Positions 48,530 through 55,872 of a stretch of 64,000 nucleotides of DNA are shown here, piece after piece. Source of the DNA: Cohnella terricola (GTDB taxonomy: Bacteria > Bacillota > Bacilli > Paenibacillales > Paenibacillaceae); assembly GCF_007786475.1 (NCBI RefSeq), contig NZ_VNJJ01000011.1, positions 62,001-126,000 on the forward strand, written 5' to 3'. The notes under the pieces are model-generated. The model saw only the letters and a program-made list of their open reading frames with translations. It had not been told where the DNA came from and made no database searches. The position numbers and the translations under genes are program-made. Positions within the stretch are counted from its first letter, which is position 1; each line of letters begins with the position of its first letter.

Positions 48530-48603
48530 GGCTGATCGGTAGGCGCAAACGCCGAGATCAGCCTTCACAGCTTGCCTCATGCAGCGATGCAAGCAAGCAT
48601 CGC
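48530..48603. promoter_or_regulatory. Two adjacent hairpins in the sucC leader
   Basis: GGCTGATC (48530-48537) pairs perfectly with GATCAGCC (48556-48563), with an inner GGCG/CGCC. GCGATGC (48584-48590) pairs with GCATCGC (48597-48603). No T-run follows either. They lie in the first 115 bp upstream of sucC and could be a regulatory leader or a protein-binding operator pair. Confidence 0.55.
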
Positions 48604-48895
48604 GAATAGCCGTTACATAGATTAATAAATCGATTATGTAACAAAACCTTCATCATTGTATCACTATTTGATGTTCGCTTCCTCATTTTTTCATCAAATT
48701 ATTAGTCTGATTTGGCAATGGTTTCATCTCATTTTGATATGGAAACACCCCAAACATATCTATATTTTGTGATAAGTACGATTTTTATTCCCCTGCTGGA
48801 CGGCTTTCCGGATAGTGTATCCTGAATCGGAAGACATAACCTCCATTATCGAGCCGTTTGTTTGCCATCGTTCTTGCGACGGTTACGTCCAGTTC

Positions 48896-49220
48896 GCGAG
48901 TTGTTTTATTTCGAGTCATTCCTCTGCCGATGTCCCTCAGTCCGCGAGTTGTACGATTTTTTCGAGTTATTCCACTGCTGAAGCCCCTCAGTGAGCGAGT
49001 TGTACGATTTTTTCGAGTAATTCCACTGCTTGAAGCCCCTCAGTGAGCGAGTTGTACGATTATTTCGAGTAATTCCTGCGCTGATGCCCAATAGTCCGCG
49101 AGTTATACGTTTTTTTCGAGTTATTCCACTGCTGAAGCCCCTCAGTGAGCGAGTTGTACGATTTTTTCGAGTAATTCCTGCACTGATGCCCAATAGTCCG
49201 CGAGCTGTACGATTATACAA
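48896..49220. repeat. 51-bp tandem repeat array, about 6.5 units
   Basis: Units begin GCGAG at 48896, 48944, 48995, 49047, 49098, 49149 and 49200, so the spacing is 48, 51, 52, 51, 51 and 51 bp. Each unit starts GCGAGTTGTACGATT and continues TTTCGAGT(A/T)ATTCC. Two subtypes exist: one ends CTGAAGCCCCTCAGTGA, the other CTGATGCCCAATAGTCC. Because 51 is a multiple of three, long but meaningless reading frames run through it on both strands. A perfect hairpin CAACGGC-gacc-GCCGTTG follows at 49218-49235. In the rest of the sucC-comM gap, 48604-48895 shows no feature I can support. Confidence 0.9.
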
Positions 49221-49289
49221 CGGCGACCGCCGTTGACAGCGCCGTCTCGTCCTTGTATGCTTGAGTCAATAGAAGTGCCGGAGAGGAAG

Positions 49290-49336
49290 CACCTTCCGCG
49301 TCTAACGAATCGTTGACGGAGGAAGGTGTTTTTTTT
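49290..49336 (+). terminator. Terminator-like leader hairpin overlapping the comM ribosome site
   Basis: CACCTTCC (49290-49297) pairs with GGAAGGTG (49321-49328), CGTC with GACG, and AACG with CGTT around an AAT loop. Eight T residues follow (49329-49336). This is a classic terminator in the comM direction. Its 3' arm contains the GGAGGAAGG ribosome site, and the T-run touches the TTG start. An alternative short hairpin GGAAG-cac-CTTCC (49285-49297) would compete with the 5' arm. Confidence 0.75.
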
Positions 49337-50912
49337 GTATGCCAAAATCATGAGCGCTAGCGTTTTCGGAATTGAAGGCCGCTTGATCGAGGTCGAAGTC
49401 AATATCAGCTCCGGCTTGCCGCAAGTCAGTGTTGTCGGGCTGCCCGATTCCGCGGTGCGCGAATCTGTCGAGCGGGTAAGGGCAGCCATTCAGAACGGGG
49501 GCATGAAGTTTCCGCTGGACCGGATTACAATCAATCTCGCGCCTGCGGATTTGCGCAAGGAAGGCAGCGCCTTCGATCTGGCCATCGCCGCCGGCATATT
49601 GTGCGCGAGCGGGCAAGTCGATAATCTTTTGCTGGAAAACACGCTGTTCATCGGAGAATTGGCGCTGAACGGCACGGTTCGCAACGTGCCCGGCGTCCTG
49701 CCGATGACCGAGCTGGCGCGCCGGATCGGCGCCGCCAAAGTCGTCGTTCCGGATACGGCCGTTGACGAAGCCTCGTTGATTCCGGGAATCGAAGTATTCG
49801 GGGTTTCTTCGCTGTCGCAGTGGATTCGCGGCACGTCGGCGGAAGAATCGGCCGAGACGCCGCCTGGCGAGATTCCCGGCTTTAAGGATGAGCGGGTTCG
49901 CCGCTTCGGCCGTTCCGTTAGCGGAACAAAGGCGGAAGGAACAAAGGAGGCGGAAGTCGATCTCTCCGACGTCGTCGGCCAAGAGCAAGGCAAGAGAGCT
50001 CTGATCATCGCGGCCAGCGGCATGCATAACTTGCTGTACGTCGGACCTCCCGGCACCGGCAAAACGATGCTCTGCCGGAGATTGCCCACGATCTTGCCGG
50101 AGCTCGGCGACGAAGAAGCGCTGGCCGTCACGAAAATCATGAGCGTTAGCGGCAAATTGGACCGCAGTTATAACGGTCTCGTTCGCGCTAGGCCGTTCCG
50201 AACGCCGCATCACTCGATCTCGGCAGCCGGCCTGATCGGCGGCGGTTCGATCCCCAAGCCGGGGGAAGCGACGCTTGCTCATCACGGCATTCTGTTCCTG
50301 GACGAGATGCCGGAATTTTCTCGCGTATGTCTGGAGGCGCTGCGTCAACCGCTCGAGGACCGCGCAGTGACGATCGGCCGCGCCCGCGGCGTTTGCCGTT
50401 TCCCGGCAAGCTTCATGCTGGCTGCATCGATGAATCCGTGTCCTTGTGGTTTTAACGGAGGCGGCGTGACTGACCGTCCGTGCATTTGCACGCCGACAGC
50501 GGTCTCCAGATACCGGGCGCGCATGTCCGGACCGCTCTCCGACCGCATCGATCTGCAAGTCGAATTGCCTCGCCAATCGGTACCGACTTCCTCGACCAAA
50601 GGCATGTCGTCCGCCCAAGCCAGGGAGATCGTCTGCGACGCTGCGGCAAGACAAGCCAGACGGTATGCGAGGCACGGCATTCAATGGAATAGCCAACTGC
50701 AAGGGCCGCTTCTTAGAAAATACGCGAAGCTGCCGTCCGATGCCGAAATGCTCCTTCAGGACGTTTACGATCAGCTCGGCCTCAGTTTTCGCGCGCACGA
50801 TCGCATTCTGAAAATATCCCGCACGATCGCGGACTTGGCCGGACGCGAATCCATCCGAGCGGAAGACGTGGCCGAAGCGATCAGTTATCGTTGCTTGGAT
50901 CAGGCGAATTAA
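49335..50912 (+). CDS. comM: YifB/ComM family AAA+ ATPase (Mg-chelatase-like)
   Basis: 525 aa. N-terminal Lon-protease-like ChlI domain (GLPQVSVVGLPDSAVRES, KEGSAFDLAIAAGIL), AAA+ core with Walker A VGPPGTGKTMLCRRLP and Walker B-like ILFLDEMPEF, a Cys-rich CPCG...CIC loop, and the C-terminal Mg-chelatase domain. ComM is a branch-migration helicase for transformation in Gram-negatives. I place the start at TTG 49335-49337 (MYAKIMSAS, the family N-terminus), six bases after AAGGTG; an ATG at 49350 is an alternative. The last 400 bp recur at 52208-52614. Confidence 0.93.
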   Translation: MYAKIMSASVFGIEGRLIEVEVNISSGLPQVSVVGLPDSAVRESVERVRAAIQNGGMKFPLDRITINLAPADLRKEGSAFDLAIAAGILCASGQVDNLLLENTLFIGELALNGTVRNVPGVLPMTELARRIGAAKVVVPDTAVDEASLIPGIEVFGVSSLSQWIRGTSAEESAETPPGEIPGFKDERVRRFGRSVSGTKAEGTKEAEVDLSDVVGQEQGKRALIIAASGMHNLLYVGPPGTGKTMLCRRLPTILPELGDEEALAVTKIMSVSGKLDRSYNGLVRARPFRTPHHSISAAGLIGGGSIPKPGEATLAHHGILFLDEMPEFSRVCLEALRQPLEDRAVTIGRARGVCRFPASFMLAASMNPCPCGFNGGGVTDRPCICTPTAVSRYRARMSGPLSDRIDLQVELPRQSVPTSSTKGMSSAQAREIVCDAAARQARRYARHGIQWNSQLQGPLLRKYAKLPSDAEMLLQDVYDQLGLSFRAHDRILKISRTIADLAGRESIRAEDVAEAISYRCLDQAN

Positions 50913-50916
50913 TCAA
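50510..50916 (+). repeat. comM 3'-end direct repeat, copy 1
   Basis: The 407 bp from ATACCGGGCGCGC in comM through the stop and TCAA are present again at 52208-52614, same orientation, no gaps, offset 1698 bp. I count about 15 differences, mostly in the first half and in one patch near 50776-50794; the final 120 bp or so are identical. Confidence 0.95.
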
Positions 50917-50924
50917 TCGGGTAG

Positions 50925-51245
50925 GAGGCTGCATCGACCGTAGTCTCCCTGCTTCGCGACGTGGAAGCCGGGGAATTGTCGGTGCGTCCCGGCAGCACGA
51001 AAAAGAGGTCTACGCATTACGTGGCGATTGTGTACCTTCTCGTACGTGCAGGGCTTCGCGTATCGGAACTTTTAGCGTTAGACATTGACGACGTAACGAT
51101 AACGCCTAGAAGCGGACTCGTCAACGATAAGGGCGCAGCTATTACGGCGGTCGCTGAACTACTGGTACATAGCAACATTACCGTTACGAACCGATACAGT
51201 AAGCCGAGGTTCGATCAGCTTACACAACTAATTGACCGGGATTAA
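50925..51245 (+). pseudogene. Decayed tyrosine recombinase (phage integrase family)
   Basis: One open frame, stop TAG just upstream at 50922-50924, reads VVSLLRDVEAGELS... then YVAIVYLLVRAGLRVSELLALDIDDV, the catalytic-Arg segment of tyrosine recombinases. It soon jumps to ELLVHSNITVTNRYSKPRFDQL, resembling the C-terminal His and nucleophile-Tyr segment. The roughly 100 residues that should lie between (second Arg/His box) are missing, as is the N-terminal DNA-binding domain. No good ribosome site or start is evident, so it is a relic with an internal deletion, and it begins right after the comM stop. Confidence 0.75.
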
Positions 51246-51488
51246 ATCCAAGTGTCACAACGTACAGAAACAGCGCGACATAACGTCTTAGAAATCGGCG
51301 GAGTAGCCACCGTCCTTTCCTCGCGTTGTTCATTCGCGGAATTCTTCCAAGTGGGGCATCGATCGAAGCGAAGCGATCAGCGTCTGTTTCGTGTTGTTTT
51401 TGAATCTTGAAATTCAAATGATTAAAACGTAAACCTTTTTGTTAAAAACCAAATACACAACTAATAAGAAATACGAAAATTTTCCATA

Positions 51489-51502
51489 ATTGTATTTACA
51501 AT
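51489..51502. promoter_or_regulatory. Operator-like inverted repeat upstream of the PPC gene
   Basis: ATTGTA-tt-TACAAT, a perfect inverted repeat, lies between a possible -35 (TTTCCA, 51481-51486) and -10 (TACACT, 51505-51510; 18-bp spacer). The preceding stretch 51246-51480 has no gene I can support; from about 51400 onward the sequence is visibly AT-richer than its surroundings. Confidence 0.4.
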
Positions 51503-51562
51503 AATACACTAAAAAGGTACGATGAAGTAGAAAAAACAAAAATTAGAGGAGATGATTTATTT

Positions 51563-52012
51563 ATGAAAAAAATTACTTTCACTGTATTAGGGGCTATTTG
51601 TATACTTTTCGCAAGTATTACCCCCGTTTTTGCTGCTACTGTGAATGAATCTGAGCCTAACAACACATTTGCGACCGCTAATACTTTTAATTTGGGAGAT
51701 ACCCTCGTAGGTGCCATCAGTTCAGGTACCGATACTGACCATTTTTATGTTTCCATTCCAACCGATAAATACCTTGCGTATAATATTAACTTTAAGATGT
51801 CTGGCGGAGATTCAAGTGTAACTTATAAAGTTTCCGTTTATAAAAGTACTGATACAACCACAGCGGTTGATTCCTTTACTTTCACTGGCGGGGGTCCCTA
51901 CTCAACACGATTGGTTAGTATGAAAACAGACGCTTCGTACTACGTGAAAATTTCTTCTAATGACGGTACTAGTTCTTCAACGACTAAATATAATGTTTAT
52001 ATTTACAAATAA
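51563..52012 (+). CDS. Secreted protein with PPC (pre-peptidase C-terminal) domain
   Basis: 149 aa. A textbook signal peptide (MKKITFTVLGAICILFASITPVFA, cut before ATVNESEP) is followed by a PPC-type beta domain: SEPNNTFATANTFNLGDTLVGAIS, then DTDHFYVSI, and strands ending SYYVKISS and YNVYIYK. PPC domains usually sit at the C-terminus of secreted proteases; here it stands alone. GAGGAG lies about 11 nt upstream of the ATG. The gene is much AT-richer than its neighbours and lies between the two comM 3' copies, so it is probably imported cargo. Confidence 0.85.
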   Translation: MKKITFTVLGAICILFASITPVFAATVNESEPNNTFATANTFNLGDTLVGAISSGTDTDHFYVSIPTDKYLAYNINFKMSGGDSSVTYKVSVYKSTDTTTAVDSFTFTGGGPYSTRLVSMKTDASYYVKISSNDGTSSSTTKYNVYIYK

Positions 52013-52043
52013 CATGATTTAAAGGATGGGGCGAGACCTGAAG

Positions 52044-52095
52044 TAAGCACCTTTTCCGTCAGTATCGATTATGACGGTGAATGGTGCTTATTTCA
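52044..52095 (+). terminator. Terminator of the PPC gene
   Basis: TAAGCACC (52044-52051) pairs with GGTGCTTA (52083-52090), with an inner CGTCA/TGACG stem, followed by TTTCATTTC. It lies 32 bp after the stop codon. Confidence 0.75.
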
Positions 52096-52207
52096 TTTCA
52101 CGGTAGGTTTTGAACGAGTTGCCTTCAGAATTAAAAGCAATTATTGGAAGGTCGGCGATCGTGTGCGACATTCACAGGATGCGATCTTGAGCGCGAAAGC
52201 TAAGAAA

Positions 52208-52614
52208 ATACCGGGCGCGCATGTCCGGACCGCTCCCCGACCGTATCGATATGCAAGTCGAATTGCCTCGCCAATCGATACCGTCTTCCTCGACCAAAGG
52301 CATGTCGTCCGCCCAAGCCAGGGAGATCGTCTGCGACGCTGCGGCAAGACAATCCAGACGGTATGCGAGGCACGGCATTCAATGGAATAGCCAACTGCAA
52401 GGACCGCTTCTTAGAAAATACGCGAAGCTGCCGTCCGATGCCGAAATGCTTCTTCAGGACGTTTACGATCAACTGGGCTTAAGCTTTCGAGCTCACGATC
52501 GCATTCTGAAAATATCCCGCACGATCGCGGACTTGGCCGGACGCGAATCCATCCGAGCGGAAGACGTGGCCGAAGCGATCAGTTATCGTTGCTTGGATCA
52601 GGCGAATTAATCAA
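52208..52614 (+). pseudogene. Truncated second copy of the comM 3' end
   Basis: 407 bp, about 96% identical to 50510-50916, in frame from an internal ATG (52221) for 129 codons: MSGPLPDRIDMQVELPRQS ... CLDQAN. It contains only the C-terminal Mg-chelatase domain of ComM, without the AAA+ core, so it cannot be a working ATPase. The reading frame is intact, which suggests a recent origin or selection by gene conversion. It ends at the terminator of the alarmone synthetase gene, the probable original neighbour of comM. Sequence at 52100-52207 before it shows no recognisable gene. Confidence 0.9.
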
Positions 52615-52645
52615 AAAAAAACAAGGAAACTAAACGTTTCCTTGT
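52613..52645 (-). terminator. Terminator overlapping the end of the alarmone synthetase gene
   Basis: Minus strand: ACAAGGAAAC-gttta-GTTTCCTTGT, a perfect 10-bp stem, then nine T. The upstream arm encodes the last residues (QGNV) and the TAG stop lies in the loop. Confidence 0.9.
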
Positions 52646-53364
52646 CCGGCATCGATCAGATCGAGCAGCGCTGCGGGAATATGAAATTCTTGGTCGCGGA
52701 TAATGATCCGCTTCGATCCCGTTTTCTCGTGTTCCATATTATGTTCTTTAATCTCGGAAATCTCGTTGTGCAGCCTTTCCATCTGCTTATCCAAAGCCGC
52801 GGCGGAATCCGCCGCTCCCTTGAGTTCCTGCAGTAATCTCGGAGGAACGGCCTCGTTGTATTTGTAGAAAATCTTATGCTCCAGGCTCGCCCAGAAATCC
52901 ATCGCGATCGTCCGGATTTGCACTTCGACGCACACCTGCTCCTGCCGATCGGACATGTAGACGGGAACTTCAACGATCAAATGCAAGCTTTGATAACCGT
53001 TCGGCTTCGGATTTTGGATGTAGTCCTTCGATTCCACGATCTTCAAGTCGCTTTGATTCCGCAGCATGTCATTGATCCGATAGATGTCGGAAACGAAGGA
53101 ACAGGTGATGCGCAAACCCGCGATATCCTTGATGTTCTGCCGAATGCTTGGAAACGAAAGATCGCAGCGCTTGCGCTGGATTTTGTTGATGATGCTTTCC
53201 GGCGTCTTCAGACGGGATTTCGTATGTTCGATTGGATTATAGTCGTGAAGAAAATGGAATTCTTCCTTGAGAATCTCGATTTTCGTCTCCAAGGAGTCAA
53301 GCGCGAATTTGTACATCATCATGAACCGGGTGATTTCATCCTTGAAACGTTTGAATTGCTCCAT
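52630..53364 (-). CDS. ywaC: Small alarmone synthetase, RelP/YwaC type
   Basis: 244 aa. RelA/SpoT synthetase domain alone, without HD hydrolase or regulatory domains: YKFALDSLETKIEILKEEF, HNPIEH-type PIEHTKSRLKTPESIINK, IAGLRITCSFVSDIYR, KDYIQNPKPNGYQSLHLIVE, VEVQIRTIAMDFWASLEHK. It makes (p)ppGpp from ATP and GDP/GTP. The match to YwaC is better than to YjbM (PKPNGY and AMDFWASLEHK patterns). About 35 residues extend the C-terminus beyond the usual ~210. Confidence 0.92.
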   Translation of the reverse strand: MEQFKRFKDEITRFMMMYKFALDSLETKIEILKEEFHFLHDYNPIEHTKSRLKTPESIINKIQRKRCDLSFPSIRQNIKDIAGLRITCSFVSDIYRINDMLRNQSDLKIVESKDYIQNPKPNGYQSLHLIVEVPVYMSDRQEQVCVEVQIRTIAMDFWASLEHKIFYKYNEAVPPRLLQELKGAADSAAALDKQMERLHNEISEIKEHNMEHEKTGSKRIIIRDQEFHIPAALLDLIDAGQGNV

Positions 53365-53413
53365 CGGCAGCGGTAGATTTGTCAGATTAACTCACCCTCT
53401 AGATTAGGCTGGA

Positions 53414-54280
53414 TTATTTGCCCAGTAGTATGCGAGTGTACGGCGAATCGATCGGCATCATAATGACCGGATCGTTGTCCATTGTCGTCACGTAGCTTTG
53501 CAATGTCCGGTAGAATCGATAGAATTCGGGATCTTTCCCGTAAGCATCGTTATAGATTCTCGCGGCTTCCTGCTCGCCTTGCGCAACGATCTTCTTGGCG
53601 TCGGCTTCCGCCTGGGCGATCAGCTCCGTAGCCGTACGGTCGGCCTTGGACGTAACCTTACGGGATTCTTCGTCGCCCTCGGACAAGTAACGGGCAGCGA
53701 TCGACTCCCGGTCCGAGATCATCCGGTTGTATACGCTCTGCTTGTTCCCTTCCGGAAGGTCGGTCCTCTTGATCCGGACGTCGACGATCTCGATGCCGTA
53801 GTTGTCGCGCACGAACGCGGACGCCACATCGTTCGTAATGTCGTCGTTAATGTTGCCGCGCGCCGTATTCTCACTAATAATATTATCATAATTGACTTCG
53901 GAAAGCTTGCGCCGGACGGAATTGAATACGGCCTCGTCGATCCGCTGGATGCCGCCGGACACCGTCTGAACGGTTCTCAAGAATCTCTGCGGATTATCGA
54001 TTCTCCATACGGTATAGTTATCGACGATGATCGGCTTCTTGTCCTTCGTCAAAATCTGCGTCGGATTGCTTTCGTAGGTCATCTGATATTTCGGAAGCGC
54101 GGAGACGCTCTCGATAAAAGGAATTTTGAAGTTCAAACCCGGACTTTCCACCACTCGGACCGCTTCGCCGAATTTCAGCACGACTTTGTACTCGCCTTCT
54201 TTCACGACGAATAGCGAACCGGAAACGAGTATCAAACCTACGACGATCGCCCCTAGCCATAAGCCTAACTTTTTGCTCAT
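53414..54280 (-). CDS. hflC: SPFH membrane protein HflC
   Basis: 288 aa. N-terminal membrane helix (LWLGAIVVGLILVSGSLFVV) then a band-7/SPFH domain (VVKEGEYKVVLKFGEAVRVV, GIEIVDVRIKRTDLPEGNKQSVYNRM, in parts) and an alpha-helical C-terminal part. HflKC form a cage around FtsH and modulate membrane-protein quality control. Overlaps hflK by 4 nt. Confidence 0.94.
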   Translation of the reverse strand: MSKKLGLWLGAIVVGLILVSGSLFVVKEGEYKVVLKFGEAVRVVESPGLNFKIPFIESVSALPKYQMTYESNPTQILTKDKKPIIVDNYTVWRIDNPQRFLRTVQTVSGGIQRIDEAVFNSVRRKLSEVNYDNIISENTARGNINDDITNDVASAFVRDNYGIEIVDVRIKRTDLPEGNKQSVYNRMISDRESIAARYLSEGDEESRKVTSKADRTATELIAQAEADAKKIVAQGEQEAARIYNDAYGKDPEFYRFYRTLQSYVTTMDNDPVIMMPIDSPYTRILLGK

Positions 54281-55293
54281 TGTCCAGCCCCTCCTTGAGA
54301 TGTCCCTGCCGGAGACGATGCGGAACCCGTACTGCGCATCAACTCGTTAATCGGCAAATATTTCACTGTGTCTCCGCTCGAATCGGTAATGAAGATTTTT
54401 GCTTTCGGCAATATTTTCTCCAGCGTCTCCATAATGAGCCGGCTTTCCGTGACGCCTTTGTTCTTCGCGTATTCCGCGTAGATGGCGTTGAATTGCGCCA
54501 CGTCCCCTTCGGCGTTCAGAATACGGGATTTCTTCGCGGCTTCCGCGTTCTCGATGAGCGCCTGGGCTTCCCCGCGCGCTTTCGGAATTTTGTCGTTCTC
54601 GTATTTGGCGGCGTTGTTGATTTTCGTGTTTTTCTCTTCCCGGGCGTTCGTCACTTTCTGGAACGCCTCTTCGACTTGCCCACTCGGAGGCTCGATGTCC
54701 TGGAACTTGATGTCGATGATCTGAATGCCGGTCTGGTATTTCGCTTGAAGATCGATCAACTGCTTCCGAACCTTTTCTTGGATTTCCGTTTTCCCATCCG
54801 TAATCGCGTAATCGAGCTTCTCCGAGCCGATGACGGAACGAATGGATGAGCTAGCGGCGTTGCGCAAAAATTGCTCCGGATTATCGATGTTATATAAGTA
54901 CTCGTGGATATTGCTTATTTTCCACTGGACGACCGCGTCCGCGGACACGATATTCTCGTCGCCCGTAATCATCATCGATTCTTCTTCGACCGGCGTAACG
55001 ATATCACCGTTTTGGCGGTAACCGATATGTATCCGTTGGGTCAGTTCCGCCGGCACGATGATGACCTGCTGGATCGGATACGGCCATTTGAAATGCAAGC
55101 CCGCCGTCGAATCGCCCGAATATTTGCCGAAGGTCAGAATAGCTGCTCTTTCCTGTTCCTGCACCGTATAGAAGGAAGAGTACGCGATCAGAGCCGCGAA
55201 TAAGACGGCGACGCCGATGCCGATTTTCTTCAGTAAACCCGGCGGCAAATCGAGCTGACTTTTGTGTTGGTTCGATGTGTTCATTGGTTCCAT
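54277..55293 (-). CDS. hflK: SPFH membrane protein HflK
   Basis: 338 aa from the ATG at 55291-55293 (MEPMNTSNQ); GGGAGG lies 11 nt upstream. One membrane helix (IGIGVAVLFAALIAYSSFYTV) followed by an SPFH domain (QEQERAAILTFGKYSGDSTAGLHFKWPYPIQQV, in parts; GIQIIDIKFQDIEPPSGQVEEAFQKV) and a Glu/Ala-rich coiled coil. It pairs with HflC encoded immediately downstream. Confidence 0.94.
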   Translation of the reverse strand: MEPMNTSNQHKSQLDLPPGLLKKIGIGVAVLFAALIAYSSFYTVQEQERAAILTFGKYSGDSTAGLHFKWPYPIQQVIIVPAELTQRIHIGYRQNGDIVTPVEEESMMITGDENIVSADAVVQWKISNIHEYLYNIDNPEQFLRNAASSSIRSVIGSEKLDYAITDGKTEIQEKVRKQLIDLQAKYQTGIQIIDIKFQDIEPPSGQVEEAFQKVTNAREEKNTKINNAAKYENDKIPKARGEAQALIENAEAAKKSRILNAEGDVAQFNAIYAEYAKNKGVTESRLIMETLEKILPKAKIFITDSSGDTVKYLPINELMRSTGSASSPAGTSQGGAGQ

Positions 55294-55391
55294 TTCGTTT
55301 AGAGCCTCCCTTGAATTCATGTCTCTATTAATACTCTTACGTTACGGACTTGAAAATCGTTTCATAATAAATGGAAAGCAGGTATCCTCTC

Positions 55392-55431
55392 GCAAAAAGG
55401 AGCCATCCCGCTGTCCGCGAAATCGCTCCTT
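55392..55431 (-). terminator. Terminator after yraN
   Basis: Minus strand: AAGGAGC and GCTCCTT form a 7-bp stem (inner CGC/GCG) followed by TTTTTGCG. It lies 19 bp after the yraN stop and separates that unit from hflKC. Confidence 0.8.
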
Positions 55432-55450
55432 ATGACCTATCCATATCAAC

Positions 55451-55858
55451 TTAAAATGCTCCCGGAATATGCGCGATCTCCGCTCCGGCGACCACGCCTC
55501 CGAAAGTAACCGCGATCACGTCGAACCGAACGGGACATTGCGGTTCCGAAACCTGTTTCAAATATACGGAGGCAACTGCGCGTACTTGACGGCACTTGCG
55601 CGGTGTAACGGCTTCAATGGCCGAACCGAAACGGGTCGGATTGGTGCGGGAACGCACCTCGACGAAAACGAGCGTCGAGCCGTCCCGAGCGATCAAATCG
55701 ATCTCACCGAGACGGCAGCGCCAATTGCGCTCCGCCACGACATAACCCGCTTTTCGCAAATATTCGACCGCAGCGTCCTCTCCCGCTCGGCCCGTGGCGA
55801 TCTTGCCGTTTCCGGCACCTGGCGCCCCTTTTTCCGGAAGTTTATCACGTTCATCCAT
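55451..55858 (-). CDS. yraN: UPF0102 (YraN) endonuclease-like protein
   Basis: 135 aa. PD-(D/E)XK-like nuclease core: GRAGEDAAVEYLRKAGYVVAERNWRCRLGEIDLIARDGSTLVFVEVRSR (in parts), where GEIDLI and VEVR carry the putative metal ligands. Function unproven in general; possibly DNA repair or transformation-related. It follows ylqH and precedes a terminator. Confidence 0.93.
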   Translation of the reverse strand: MDERDKLPEKGAPGAGNGKIATGRAGEDAAVEYLRKAGYVVAERNWRCRLGEIDLIARDGSTLVFVEVRSRTNPTRFGSAIEAVTPRKCRQVRAVASVYLKQVSEPQCPVRFDVIAVTFGGVVAGAEIAHIPGAF

Positions 55859-55872
55859 TGGCGTAGACCACC

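Noticed and set aside
48858-49236. Open frames on both strands through the 51-bp repeats
   Set aside because: They exist because the unit length is a multiple of three; there is no ribosome site, and the second-unit length change breaks the frame.
49240-49336. comM leader as a T-box riboswitch
   Set aside because: There is a terminator and a short competing hairpin, but no T-box consensus and no stem I/specifier region; the upstream DNA is the tandem repeat.
49302-50798. Long open frame (about 498 codons) on the minus strand opposite comM
   Set aside because: The plus strand encodes an unmistakable YifB/ComM ATPase; the opposite frame is an Arg/Ala-rich shadow without motifs or ribosome site.
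51220-51417. Minus-strand 65-codon frame downstream of the recombinase relic
   Set aside because: No ribosome site, no recognisable domain, and overlaps the relic; more likely chance.
52140-52207. Fragment reading NYWKVGDRVRH as a PcrA/UvrD C-terminal remnant
   Set aside because: Only about ten residues match the helicase tail pattern and the following sequence departs at once; too short to claim.
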